Shown here in pieces: positions 11,523-22,775 of a stretch of DNA of 64,000 bases. Below the pieces are notes generated by a model. The model was given only the letters and a program-made list of their open reading frames with translations, made no database searches and was not told the DNA's origin. The stretch lies in contig JAUDYN010000009.1 of assembly GCA_030407005.1 (NCBI GenBank), positions 1,426,001 through 1,490,000 on the forward strand, read 5' to 3'. Position 1 is the stretch's first letter. Each line of letters opens with the position of its first letter. The position numbers and the translations under genes are program-made. The stretch comes from Desarmillaria ectypa. Lineage: Eukaryota > Basidiomycota > Agaricomycetes > Agaricales > Physalacriaceae.

Positions 11523-12854
11523 CTAGGCTGGCACGATAATCGTCACCGACATCTCGTATTCTTGATCGCTCTCCCGGCACCTTGCTGGTAAACCATTCAG
11601 GTACTCGCGAGTCGGCGCTGTCATAACGTCCATCTCACCAGTTCCAAAGAGCTGCCGACACCCAACCGCGACAGATTCCAAACGTTGCAGCGGACGACCC
11701 TTGTCACCTTCTGGCCGGAAACAACGAGACTCAAGCATATCAGTGACGAACCCCTCATACGCACTCATGTTATGGACCAGATACATCGCCTCCGTGTGTG
11801 GACCCTCTGGCCTTTCACCATCCCTGGAATGATACTCACTTGCCCACACCAATTCGAGGACCTTGAGCCTCGGCAGCATGGGATATCTACGGCTGTAATC
11901 AGTCAGTCGGGGACCGCGTGTCAGGTCTCGCAAGAGACTACGCGACAGCATATACCCATCGTAACCATCAAGCTTACTCGATGCCTCATGTACAACAAGT
12001 TGAGTGAGTGTAGGCAGCTCTGTGAGCACCCGCATCAGTGAAAGATCATCGGAGGGCATCTTGCTCAGGACGAGCGAATGAAGTCGGTGGCCCGCCAGAG
12101 AAGGCAACCAATTGTATTCAGTCACTCGGCTTTGGATTTCCCGGATCCCGTAGCTTGTCACGTTTACTTCAAGCGCCAGATGACGCAAGAAAGGCATTTC
12201 CAGGAGCCGCAGTAGTGTCGGGATGTCCGTACATGAGGAGAGTTTCAAGGCACGGATACTGCTCGTGGCTAGCACAGGTTCGATGCCACTCAATGAGTCA
12301 CAGTTGCCCGATATCACTGCACGATGTATTTGCGGACAGGACAGATGTGCGAGAACGGCGTCAATCTCGCAATCATGGAACTCGACAGATTTGACGTCGT
12401 GGACTGGCCATGGTCTAGGTCGTGACCGGAACAGAAAATTGGCGAACGAGCAGTTATCGCGCACTTCGAGCCAATCCTTGTAGGCGATCGAGGTGAGGAG
12501 GAGCGTCTTACTGGGATCCTCTTCCGATTTCTGGACCAGAACCCCAATCGTCTGAGAGGTTTGATGCTGCTCAAGAAAAAAAGGCTGGGGATCGATGACG
12601 GGCATATAATCTTCATCTACCGGTCCAACAACACGACAACATCTCTTCCTCAACTTCTCACATCGGCGGGATAACTTTCTTGCCTGTGAAGATTCTCGGG
12701 AGAGTGCTTTGTACAGATCTTTGGAAGATCCTGTCCAGCCGTTGGTCCTCCCAGACTCAGGTGCGGCATCTTTCGGCCTGTTGTACGGACGGGGTCTAGT
12801 GCTCTGGCTTTGCGTGACGCGACTGCTCTTAGGCATTATGAGCTTCAGAGACAT
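11523..12854 (-). CDS. LRR-like (F-box-family-like) protein
   Basis: A single uninterrupted frame of 443 codons. Residues 1-90 are basic and polar (SSQARKLSRRCEKLRKRCC). Residues about 150-440 show leucine-rich spacing typical of the C-terminal part of Agaricomycete F-box proteins (for example PFLRHLALEVNVTSYG and LHSLVLSKMPSDDLSLM). No F-box is evident at the N-terminus, and no upstream exon encoding one was found. It is therefore either an F-box-less relative or a gene with a diverged box. A TATA-like element lies about 145 nt upstream. The role is unknown; LRR proteins of this group usually act as substrate adaptors for SCF ubiquitin ligases. Few introns set it apart from its neighbours. 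Confidence 0.7.
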   Translation of the reverse strand: MSLKLIMPKSSRVTQSQSTRPRPYNRPKDAAPESGRTNGWTGSSKDLYKALSRESSQARKLSRRCEKLRKRCCRVVGPVDEDYMPVIDPQPFFLEQHQTSQTIGVLVQKSEEDPSKTLLLTSIAYKDWLEVRDNCSFANFLFRSRPRPWPVHDVKSVEFHDCEIDAVLAHLSCPQIHRAVISGNCDSLSGIEPVLATSSIRALKLSSCTDIPTLLRLLEMPFLRHLALEVNVTSYGIREIQSRVTEYNWLPSLAGHRLHSLVLSKMPSDDLSLMRVLTELPTLTQLVVHEASSKLDGYDGYMLSRSLLRDLTRGPRLTDYSRRYPMLPRLKVLELVWASEYHSRDGERPEGPHTEAMYLVHNMSAYEGFVTDMLESRCFRPEGDKGRPLQRLESVAVGCRQLFGTGEMDVMTAPTREYLNGLPARCRESDQEYEMSVTIIVPA

Positions 12855-13719
12855 CAGTCGAAGGCTCCTTGATTCCCACCTGAAGACTTACTGGAACAAA
12901 AACTGCAGTGGCGACGAGGTTGGAGCTTGAATCTTGGGGAGCTCTTGTAGCGGTAGCGTGGGTTTGATGATGGATACAATACAAGAAAACTTGTGGTCCT
13001 TATATGTGCTCAGACACTATGACCTGTCCTAACGAACGAAAAACAATAATTCTTGGTGGTGGTGGGAGGGAAAGACGGCAAGTGAGCTGAATCCACTCAG
13101 GTCCACGCGGATGTGGTGTGTTTGATTGCCGAGTTGCCGAGTGTTGTGTGGCCAGTTCATCTGGGCGAAACAATAGTTCGGGGCCGGCCTACTTCGAATC
13201 CCAAGGGCACCCTACAGTGCGTATCGAGGGTAATAGCAACATCATTACATCAAAGTTTGGATATCTTCATCTGAATTTGCTTGACTACAACCTGGCTAGC
13301 GCTAGAATTCGCCAACCAAGCGTCGATGCCTATCATTTAGCTCTGGTTTCTGGACGGCCTTTCAATTTTCGGTATTTTTTTGGATTACCCGCCGGCGGCC
13401 AGGAAATAAAGGCGGTTGTCATTCCATCTTCACATGATCTCTGAAGGCGTTTTTTTTTTTGATACTTAGTTAGGGTTACTTCTACATCCTAACGTTAGCT
13501 CAATATAATGGCGTGGTTACTCGTATGGACTCTCTATGTTCCTGGCGGCACGGTCTCATGATTCCTTCCCCTCCCTCAAATCCCACGAAGATGTCCTCCG
13601 GACCGCTCCTTCCTTTCTCAGCGTGATGTTCTCTTTATTCTCTGTATGCTTATCCCAGCAGCCATCGCGAAGAATCCCTAGTTCTGTCCTCGAAAGGGAT
13701 AAAAGATATCGTTTATGAC
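12855..13719. other. intergenic with promoter of the LRR-like gene
   Basis: No gene is supported. The 108-codon frame at 13118-13444 + has no recognisable domain. The left part must hold the promoter of the minus-strand LRR-like gene. Confidence 0.4.
12999..13006 (-). promoter_or_regulatory. TATA-like element
   Basis: CATATAAG on the minus strand, about 145 nt upstream of the ATG at 12854. Spacing and sequence fit a TATA box; no other support. Confidence 0.4.
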
Positions 13720-15666
13720 ATGTATTAAAAAATAACCGCCATCTTCGCTGGAGTCGTCACGGCACTTATCATATCCAGCAGTCGGGCCGCAGAATGCATC
13801 GTTGAGCGTAACGACAATGACACAGATGATTCGGCGTTTATTTTGAAAGTGTTTGCTGACTGTGCAGAGGATTCGGTGATGACCTTCACCGAAGCCAATT
13901 ACAGCGCGTATACCCCAATGTCTTTTATGGGCTGGAGTGCGTATCACAGTGATAATTCTTCCCCCAAGGTTTATTCCTGACCATTTTGGCTAGGGAACGT
14001 CACGATCTACCTGAACGGAAACCTCAACCTTCCCGATAATATCTCCCAAGTATAACAGGCCATCAACACCACGGACAACCCACCGAGTGTACGTGCGCGG
14101 CTTTATCAACATTCGCCGCTAACACCGTACCATCACCCAGACTTATGCGACGCCATGGTTCTATTTCAGTGGGCCAGATGTACAGCTTATCGAATCCGAG
14201 AGCGACGAATGGGGAAGATTCAATGGTTTTGGACAACAGTGGTGGGATACCGGTAACCGTGTATGGCCGAATTTCTCTCGACACCAAGGCGTTTCTAACC
14301 CGTTCTTCCAGACACTCTGACCCCAGCTAGCGACGTTCAATGTTACCAATGGGATTTTACGCGGTTTCAATGTCATAAAGCCCGTAGCTTGAAGTTGGAA
14401 CCTCCCTAGTCAAAATGCACGCGTTGAGAATTATTTTGTGGATGCCAAGCCCGATAATGGGACAAAAAATGACAGCACAGTAAGTTGAAAGAGCTCTCGA
14501 GTCGTTACTGCGTTTCTCAATCCTTTCTGTAGAGCTTTCCTTTCAATACGCGAGTGGTCTCGCTAGTGTCTCACTAACGATACTAAAGTGTACATGGAAC
14601 CATCTTATCCAGAAACGGCATCAACGTATCGGGTGAATAGATGGGTACGTGAAGGCCTGTAGTACCTGAAGCACTATGTCACTATGTCATTAATTCCGCT
14701 GTTCACTCAACAGCTATTACGGACATAATGGCGACGACTGTGTCCCGGTTGTCAATGGCGTGAGAGACGTCCTTGCACAAAACGGATTCTGCGGATTTTT
14801 GTCCCACGGATTATCTATTGGTTCACTAGGCAAAAATGGTGCCGTACAGACTGTGGAAAATATCGTATCCAGGAATTGAACAATGGAGGGGGCGGTGCAC
14901 GGTGCTCGCGTCAGTCCATCAGATCACTTGGACGATAACATCGTCACTGACTGCTATTTCGCAGTTTAAAAGTTGGACTAGTGGTCGGGGATACACAACG
15001 AACGGGACATGGGAAGATATTAACCCTAGAAGGCGTCTCAACGGGTATTTTGATCACACAGAAGTGAGGAAGGCATCCTTCTTCTGTCGTCCGCTAACAA
15101 TGTCGTGTATAGCTATTACGACCAAGATAAGGGCGCCCGACCGGAGAATACCAACCAAACGAGTACACAGATTTCAAACTTCACTTATAAATATTTTATG
15201 GGCACGTTGGCTAAAAATTGGAGTACGTCTAATAATATTTCAAGTTATCCCCTGCGGCTGAGGATCCTGTCACAGCTGATGGCACCTGCATAAGGGATCC
15301 ATGCTGGAATTACGTCGAGAGTGGCGACGCAGCACAGGCTATCATATTCGATCTCTTCCCGGGTACAGGTAAGCAAGCCACTCGAAAATTTTATCATGCC
15401 CTTGTTCTTACCATCACCTCATGACTAGCACTGAGCCTCAGCTTCTCGGGGATTAATGTCACCCCGAACGACACATCAAAGGAAACTACCGTGATATGCA
15501 GCCTCGTCACACTGGCAGAAGGAGAGTAGGATACCCTTGGATTTAATTGTACTGACAGACCTCTCATCACGACGACAATTGGACCTGCGGAGGATTCGAC
15601 AATAAGAGCTGGTGGTGTCAGCATTGCCGGGATATTACTGGCCGAGATTGCACTACTTCTTGGTGT
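13720..15666 (+). pseudogene. decayed GH28-type (exo)polygalacturonase
   Basis: Translating short pieces in shifting frames recovers a family-28 protein in the right order: a hydrophobic leader (ITAIFAGVVTALI), NDNDTDDSAFILKVFADC, VTIYLNGNLNLPDNIS, a stretch resembling the substrate-cleft region near 14170-14260, the catalytic region GHNGDDCVPVVNG (near 14720) and SHGLSIGSLGKNG (near 14810). The expected NTDG motif near 14545 is corrupted to AATACGCGAG-like sequence, with stops nearby. The first codons run straight into a stop, and more stops and frame changes follow (near 13976, 14400, 14970 and 15527). Polygalacturonases cut pectin outside the cell. The number of independent lesions makes this a dead gene, not a sequencing error. 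It lies head-to-tail with a second decayed beta-helix gene. Confidence 0.82.
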
Positions 15667-16637
15667 TTGAAATTTGCAAAAAGCGATGTTCTGGGCCCCA
15701 TTAGGCCCTCTCGCACTAATGGTCGCTATGGTCCTTGCGGATTGTTAAGTCATCTTGGCGAATAAAATAGTTTTCGCCCTCAGGTCAATGCCCTCTTTAA
15801 TACCATTGCCATTGCTAACGAAGATTTATCGACGAATTCTATTGGTATTATCCCTTGCAGGTCTACAGACATCTTATATCCATAGATAAGCATCTTGACG
15901 CGATCACGCAGTTAACTAAGGTCCATCATTGATAGTAGCAACTGATAAGACGGAAGTAAATCCTACCAGTACTGCTACAACTTTCCGACTTGAAACCAGC
16001 AGTCCACATGTCGTAGCTAGCTGGAAGCTGTTCAAATTTGGCAATGTAGTTTCCAAAACAGGTCTGCGATCTTACCTAAGCATCGACCTCACCGCCAAGC
16101 ATATCTCATCCATCGCTTCAGAGGTTTCGTTAATGCAGCCCTTCATCTTTATCAAAAGCTGTGGCATCTGTTTGATCTTGGTACCTCCCACTACGTGCGA
16201 AGACTACGCAGTGCTATTAATGACTCACTGGATTCTCCAGGCTTGGTGATTCACTTGGGGCCCAAGCTTTTCAACCATCAGTCAGTGGCATGGCTACAGT
16301 GGGCCTGTCATCTACACTCCGGTCTCAAGTTGGCAGCTTTTGAAATCTGAGCACGAGGAGCATGTCCAACCTGGATCGCTGGCCCAAGCCCACCACCAGA
16401 CCTTTTGGTGGATGAATCATTCTACAACGAGCTACTTTCCCACATAACTACGCCGCTAAGCAAAAATCTCTGAAACCCTTCCCCAAAAGTGGAGTATCAT
16501 TCATTAAATGCTCCATCTGCTTCACCTTCACAAAGCCTACTCTGCGCAAAGTTCTAGGTTCAACGCTGGATTCATTGCTCGTCTGTCACTTAAATTGCCT
16601 TTCAGTAATCATAAATCCTCCCAGATTAGCTGCAGCA
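15667..16637 (+). other. inter-pseudogene region, no supported gene
   Basis: The longest frame (15929-16249 +, 106 codons) shows no domain I can name. The stretch may contain fragments of another decayed gene, but nothing is secure. Confidence 0.35.
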
Positions 16638-18676
16638 ATGCGCTTGGTCTGCTTGGTGTCCCTTCTCGCCACGGCTGCTGCTTCCACTGCAAAAACAAGG
16701 ACCCGACTGATCGATTATGGCAGTATTCCGGCTACTTTTACATATCCATCGCTACCAACTTATGTATTTCTCCCGCTTACTTCAAAAGCGGACTACGTAC
16801 CTCCTGGTGGCTTTCCAGACACGACCTGGTCAGATCCTTCGGATTGGGGTAAGACCATACTCAAATGGCAGTGAACCGATGATTTATTTGATATCATCTG
16901 CAGTCGAAATCGATGTCACAGAAAACAGTCTTCCTGCGTCTGATGACAGCATTGACTCTTCTGTAGCTATTGCGGATATTTTGGATACCGTATCTACTTC
17001 GTCAAGACGCGTGTTGGTCTTCCCGGCAGGAATCTATTATTTCAACAGCACACTAAAAATTGTACGCTTCATGTTCCCGACCAATCGCACTACTCACTTC
17101 TTCGTCAGCAATCTTCCGATGTTATCCTTCGCGTTGAGCTTCCATGACTCTTGTCTTTTTTTTAGCCACTCATGGTCGATGCTTTAGGGTGCCGGTCTTT
17201 CAAAAACAACGTTCCTTATCACCGCGAATGGAAGTGCTAATGCCGAAATCCGTTTCGATGGACGTTGGACCGCAGAAGGAAGACCAGTGAATGGTTCTGT
17301 TTCTCCAGGCGCTACCTCTGTCAATGTCAGCGACGCTAGTGACATTGAGGCTGGTCAGGTGGTGCAGCTCTATCTCAACGCAGGTCGTCAGGCGTGAGGT
17401 ACTTTCATCGAATCGCAATTATTGCTCGTGAAATCGGTCTCGGGAAATAGGCTTACCTTTGATTTCCCAGTTGGTTTGACGTATGCAGAAGCGAAGGAGC
17501 CGTACATTAGGCCGATAAATGCTTTGTTCAACGTTGGAGGTCTGCGCAATATTCACTTTTCCTCTGCGGAGTCATTTGTTCTAACAAATGATTTTCATAG
17601 TGGAAGGAATCCGCATTGAACGCGTTAATAACCGGATGCACAGGATGTGAGTAATGTCGCTTTTAGAATGGCGTCAAATGCCTTCTACACAGACAATCAT
17701 TCCATCAACAGCGGACGTAGTCACGCTGATATTGCGCTTGTTCTCAGTATGGTCGTTGAGCGTAACTATGCTCATGGTTTCTACATCAATAAAGGTGGAT
17801 ATGGCTATGTCTACAGGTGTCCGTTACACGGACAACAAGGTCGGAACAAAAATTTCAAAATATTTGTACATTTTTCAGGTTTTTTTCACCGTCAGACCTG
17901 GGATCTACGCCACCACATACTTTTGCAACAAGGAGCGAACCATAATGTCATCTCTTACAATGCCATCGGTAATCTATGGTTGCCCGTCCATTTGATACCC
18001 GCCCTCACTAATTTCAGAGGAGCCTTGGCAGTCCTACAACGACATGGCGTTCCATGCCTCATGTATGTTCTAATTCCATATCGTTCCGAATATCCGTTGA
18101 CATGCCATGCTGTGTACAGATGCGTACTTCAATTTGATCGAGGTTAGTCCGCTTGTCCAGTTTACTCAGAAGGCTCTACTCCAACGCGTCCCAGGGAAAT
18201 ACTTTCTACGAAGGTTATGCAGACAATTCGTACATATTTTGGATTTTGAAAGGGGTGGACGCATACTCAATAACGACGTAGACATGATGACGCTGATCAA
18301 GGTAAACCATTCATCACCTCACCCTCCGGCCACCAAGAGTAAATTGAACACAGATGATCTCCACGCCACGGGTCCTGGGAACGTCTGGCTTCGCAACAAA
18401 GTGCAAAATTGCATATTCTCCGCAAACGAGACGCAAAATCAGACAGCTGTCGGTAACGTTATTTACGACAACATGATCTCTGTTGGGGAATCGCACTTCA
18501 CCGGAGTCAATTACATTGCAGGAGACACTCAATGGGGGAATCTGTCATCGAGCGCTGTGATCCCGGAAAGTTTGTACAGCGCTGAGACGCCCTCGTTCTT
18601 CGGATCTTCGGCTTATCCGCCCTTTGGTGGGATCTTTTCCCATCTCTTCCATCACCAGTTTGATATTCAAGGGTGA
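16638..18676 (+). pseudogene. decayed pectate-lyase-like beta-helix protein
   Basis: It begins with an intact signal peptide (MRLVCLVSLLATAAAS). The order is SIDSSVAIADILDTVS and VLVFPAGIYYFNSTLKI, then strands such as ANAEIRFDGRW, LTFDFPVGLTYAEAKEPYI, FYTDNHSINSGRS, RHHILLQQGANHNVISYN and DLHATGPGNVWLRNKV. This suits a secreted right-handed beta-helix polysaccharide lyase or hydrolase. Most introns still splice in frame. Lesions: an in-frame TGA at 17395-17397 (before GTFIESQLLLVKSV), a one-base frame loss near 17640-17648, and another frame change near 18236-18242 (DFERGGRILNNDVDM is in a different frame from the preceding exon). Three lesions in an otherwise well-preserved sequence suggest recent inactivation. 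Assembly errors are a less likely alternative. Confidence 0.78.
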
Positions 18677-19051
18677 AACCTAGGCTTCCAGGTGGACGGC
18701 TGGGGACATTCAAATACGATTCCTGCTGGTAACCGAACAAGACCAAGCTGATTTGATGGTTCGAAGTAGCAGCTGTATCAAGTACTTAGTAATAGCCGAC
18801 TTGTCGAATTCGGACAATTGAAATAGAAGGGAATAATGGAAAACTAGGGTTCGGCACGTGCGCAGGTGAGTACGCGTGTCGCTGCAAGACTTCTCTCAGA
18901 ATGATTATCCGTCGAAGTCCTCATCAAGTTCTATTACTCACGGTTCAAGATACTTTCCGGCCATCCTTATGTCGTTCCTGAGCAAACATCATCCAAGCTA
19001 CCATCTTGGTCCTACCCTGGTTCCTTAAGTCTGGCAGTACGACTATCAATT

Positions 19052-20447
19052 TTGAAAAACGAATTCTCCAGTCACTTCGGAAGTTTGCGCGAGCTATCTC
19101 CTAGAACATCAAAATCTGTAGCTCGTGCTTCGTCTGGTTCGTCGGAACCGATACATTCATCACTGAAAGTGTCTGCGGTATCTTCTACGGAGCCAGAGGA
19201 AGGAGCCGCTACTAAGAACAGGACCAACTCTTGGAGTGGCACTTATCCGAAAATGCAAAGTTCTCCTCTCTTATCCCACGATAAGGATGCAAAGGATGTT
19301 CCAAGTGCGGTCATGCACTGGAGCCGCGCTCCAGTATACGGAACGTTCCCTCCGAAGATGCGAAGGCCTTCTGTTGCCCTCTTAGATAATGTTGCATGGG
19401 TTTTTGGTGGCTACTATGTGGGTGCTGGAACAAGCGATATATACTGTTTTGATACAGGTATGACGTTCATTGCTATAATTGTGTTTGTCGGTCCAGTTGA
19501 TCTAACCTCCCGTAGATACAATGTACTGGTCCCGACCCAATACGACTGGTGACCCTCCTCCGCCTCTGGGCGGACATACTGCCATTCCGGTCAGTCGAAA
19601 GCTCATCATATTTGGAGGTGGTAACGATGGAACGTGTTTCAATTATGTGTATGTCTTTGACACGACGCTGCGTGAGTGGTCGCGTCCATTGATCACGGGT
19701 CATGAACCCTCCCCAAGGCGTGCTCATTCTGCTGTGCTGTACGATCAGAAGATTTGGATATTTGGCGGAGGAACCGGAGCTGGTGCACTTGACGATTTAT
19801 GGACCCTGGACGTATCGGACATGAATAACATGCGATGGAAACTGATAACGACAGATGGCTCTCAAGAAAAAGAAGAACCCTGCGCGAGGGGTTATCATAC
19901 CGCTAACTTGGCCGGGAAGTATATGATTATCATCGGCGGGAAGTCCCAGTCGAGGACTTGTTTGTGGGATATATGGTTCTTCAGCTTTGGTACGTATTTT
20001 TCCAGTGTCCGAGGATCGTTCGGTATCCATGAGCATCGTTTTAGTAAATCTAAAATGGCATGCTACCGACATATTGAAGAGTAATCTACACGTTCGTTTC
20101 GCACACACGTCCACGCTGGTTGGATCCTATCTATTCATACAAGGCGGCCATGACGGGAACGACCACACTTCCGAATTGCTCACTTTCAATCTACGTCCGT
20201 TTCATTTATCACTTCCAATGCTACCCAAAAGTAATCTGCATTTTTAGACGAAATGCGGTATGAGAAACGACTTGTGTGTGGAACTCCGCCCAGTCAGCGG
20301 GGATATCACGCAGCTGTTCTTGATGAAAGCCGGCTATTTGTCTTTGGAGGACACGACTCCGAAACTGGCTTTTGTGACGTGCATGTTCTTGATTTGGCTG
20401 GTTTGGCTTATCTTCCACAAGTGACTGGGTTTGAGGTTGATTTATAG
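19052..20447 (+). CDS. kelch-repeat protein, 5' end unresolved
   Basis: Exons 19052-19457, 19516-19989, 20045-20194 and 20248-20447 join in frame. A Ser-rich N-terminal stretch precedes at least five kelch blades with the usual signatures: AWVFGGYYVGAGTSDIYCFD, KLIIFGGGNDGTCFNYVYVF, KIWIFGGGTGAGALDDLWTL, KYMIIIGGKS, YLFIQGGHDG and LFVFGGHDSETGFCDVHVL. Each is followed by a W-x-R/P turn. The blades form a beta-propeller for protein binding; similar fungal proteins are often mislabelled galactose oxidase. The frame is open upstream to 18905 without a methionine, so a first exon is probably missing. The ATG at 18969 could be joined only through an implausibly short 29-nt intron. An internal start at 19253 is possible. 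Confidence 0.75.
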
Positions 20448-21326
20448 GCTATATTCGGAGAAACATCGGGGGTGATGATATGTTGGACGATGTATGTTCT
20501 GCCAAATTTCCGTAATGTACTTCACTGTTAACAACGCCGTCAACGAAGAGATTGAAGATTTCGACAGCACTTGTCCGAACTGAAACGAAGTCAGAGCCTG
20601 GGTTGCCATCAAGCTTCGTACATTTTGGACCTCAAGTTCGGAGATCAAAAGGGCAGTAGTAAGGATGAACCGGAACTGGGAAGATTCGAGTCTCGTCTTC
20701 GATTCGCCTTTTCTTGAGCATAAGCTTTCCGGACGTAGTAGCCTGCTTGAGCTTCCAATCGGAACCCGTTGATTTTTGGGGATGAAGACGACCCTTGTAA
20801 AAGGGATTCGTATAAAACATATCGCCAGCTGTTCGAATGCCGGGTGCATTGAATGGATTTCGGATTCTTTCCGACGTCCCGGACGGTAGGTTGGTGAAAT
20901 GACCGGATGACATACGTACCACAGCGCAAGTACTTACTTACTCGATGGTATTAAGTGTTGAGCCACATAAAATTTAAGGGATCGAAGTCGACGATGCCTT
21001 GACACTTTGCGTTGGTTTTTCGCATCGTGACTTATGATGGCACGGAAACCGGACCCAGTCAGGGCTTCAAGAAGGCTGTATTCGGGACGGAGGAAGACCA
21101 CTTTAAAAAATTCGGAGATAAGATAATGGGCAGCGTACACGTGGAAATAAGGGTCCATCAACTTAGCAGGACCCCGATCACCTTGTTCGTTCTTTAAGCT
21201 GATTTTTAGATATTGAAGGACCGATTTGTCTTGTCGAAAAACATGCATCTATGATCTATTAGCGTCCCTCGCCGAATAAAAAGAGTACTTCAGAGCGAAA
21301 CATGGATACAGCTCTCCCAGATCCAG
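20448..21326. other. intergenic, no supported gene
   Basis: Several overlapping minus-strand frames (20442-20849, 20645-20929, 20934-21248) show no recognisable domain. No splice combination produced a known family. Confidence 0.4.
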
Positions 21327-22775
21327 ATGGCCCCTCCGTCTACCAGTTTTTCTCCTACGAGCCTTCAGGCTAGGCGCTGCAAGCCGGAAGGAAAGAAACT
21401 CCCAGTTTTCAGCCCATTTCCCTACTCCATCTCCGAAATCCGAGCAGCCATTCCCTCCGAGTTCTTCGTCTTCTCAACTACACGTGCGGTACTAACTCTC
21501 GCACGCGACCTCATCACCACTGCTTTTTTCTTCTATCTTGCTCTGCACATACCTTCTCTCCACTTACCAGCACCGTTCGACATATATTCCCCCCTTATAC
21601 GCGGCGCTGCCTGGCTTGGGTACTGGTGGTTCCAGGGCCTCGTTCTAACCGGATTATGGGTTATTGGTCATGAATGTGGCCATGGCGCGTTTAGCCCGTA
21701 CGCGTGGCTTAACGACCTGCTGGGATATACGCTACACACGTTGCTATGGACGCCTTATTTCAGTTGGAAGATAAGTCATCATAGGCACCACATGAACCAT
21801 GCCAGTATGGAACGCGACGAGGTCTACGTTCCCAAGACACGGTCAGTTCTTGGGATACCGTCGAAGGAGCAGGAAAAGGAACACGGCATAGATTGGGATG
21901 ATTACTTTGGTGATACGCCCATTTGGACATTAATGATGCTCATACGGCAGCAAGTACTTGCGTTTCCAGCCTATCTCCGTACGTTTTCCGATGCTTGGTT
22001 TCTAGCTATCATTTCACTTGTTATTTAGTGACAAATGTATCCGGGCAACCAGACTATCCCGCATATACAAACCATTTTTCGCCGTCTTCTATCCTATTCA
22101 CACCCGAACAGCGCAATGCAGTCATTCTATCAAACATCGGCATTGGGAGTATGTTCTTCGTCGTTGGCGCTGCCATTAGGCGGTGGGGATGGTGGAACGT
22201 CATTGCACTCTACGGAATTCCCTGGCTGGAAGTCACCCACTGGTGTACGCCTTTTTTCCTCCACATTTTTCTGCTCGACTTACCTCATAATTTCCTAGTC
22301 ATCATGATAACATACTTGCACCACACGGACCCCGTGCTCCCGCACTATCGCGCTGCGCAGTGGACCTTTGCACGCGGCGCGGCAGCTACCGTCGACAGAC
22401 CGTTCCTCGGTTGGATGGGTCGATGGTTCTTACATGATGTGGCACACTATCATGTTGTGCATCACGTATGCTGTTCTATCATTAAGTGCTCCTTTGGATG
22501 CTTAGATGTTTTCAGTTCTTTCCGAAAATGCCCTACTACCATACTGCTGCTGCAACTCAGCATCTAAAGGCTTTTTTGGGCAAGTACTATTGCTGGTCAG
22601 ATGAACCGATCTGGGAGGCGCTTTGGAATAGCTACAATAAGTGTCAATTTGTGGAGGACGAAGGTCAGCTGAATCCAAATCGACGATTGACCAATGCTAA
22701 TTTGATGTAGGTGACGTTCTGTTCTACCGGGACAAGAAGGGGCATGCGGTCGTTAGGGCCATGGATGAGGAGTAA
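21327..22775 (+). CDS. delta-12-type fatty acid desaturase, paralog A
   Basis: Five exons (21327-21978, 22029-22244, 22299-22465, 22516-22663, 22711-22775) give 415 residues. This is a membrane fatty-acid desaturase with three histidine boxes: HECGH (115-119), HHRHH (151-155) and HVVHH (341-345). Hydrophobic segments flank the first box and sit near residues 220-260. These boxes bind the di-iron centre that introduces a double bond, typically oleate to linoleate, in the endoplasmic reticulum. VERDE/VYVPKTRS-like motifs (ERDEVYVPKTRS) after box 2 are typical of the delta-12/FAD2 group. The overlapping ATG at 21302 is out of frame. Paralog B lies 4.3 kb downstream on the same strand; the paralogs share four intron positions in order. 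Actual regiospecificity cannot be read from sequence. Confidence 0.92.
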
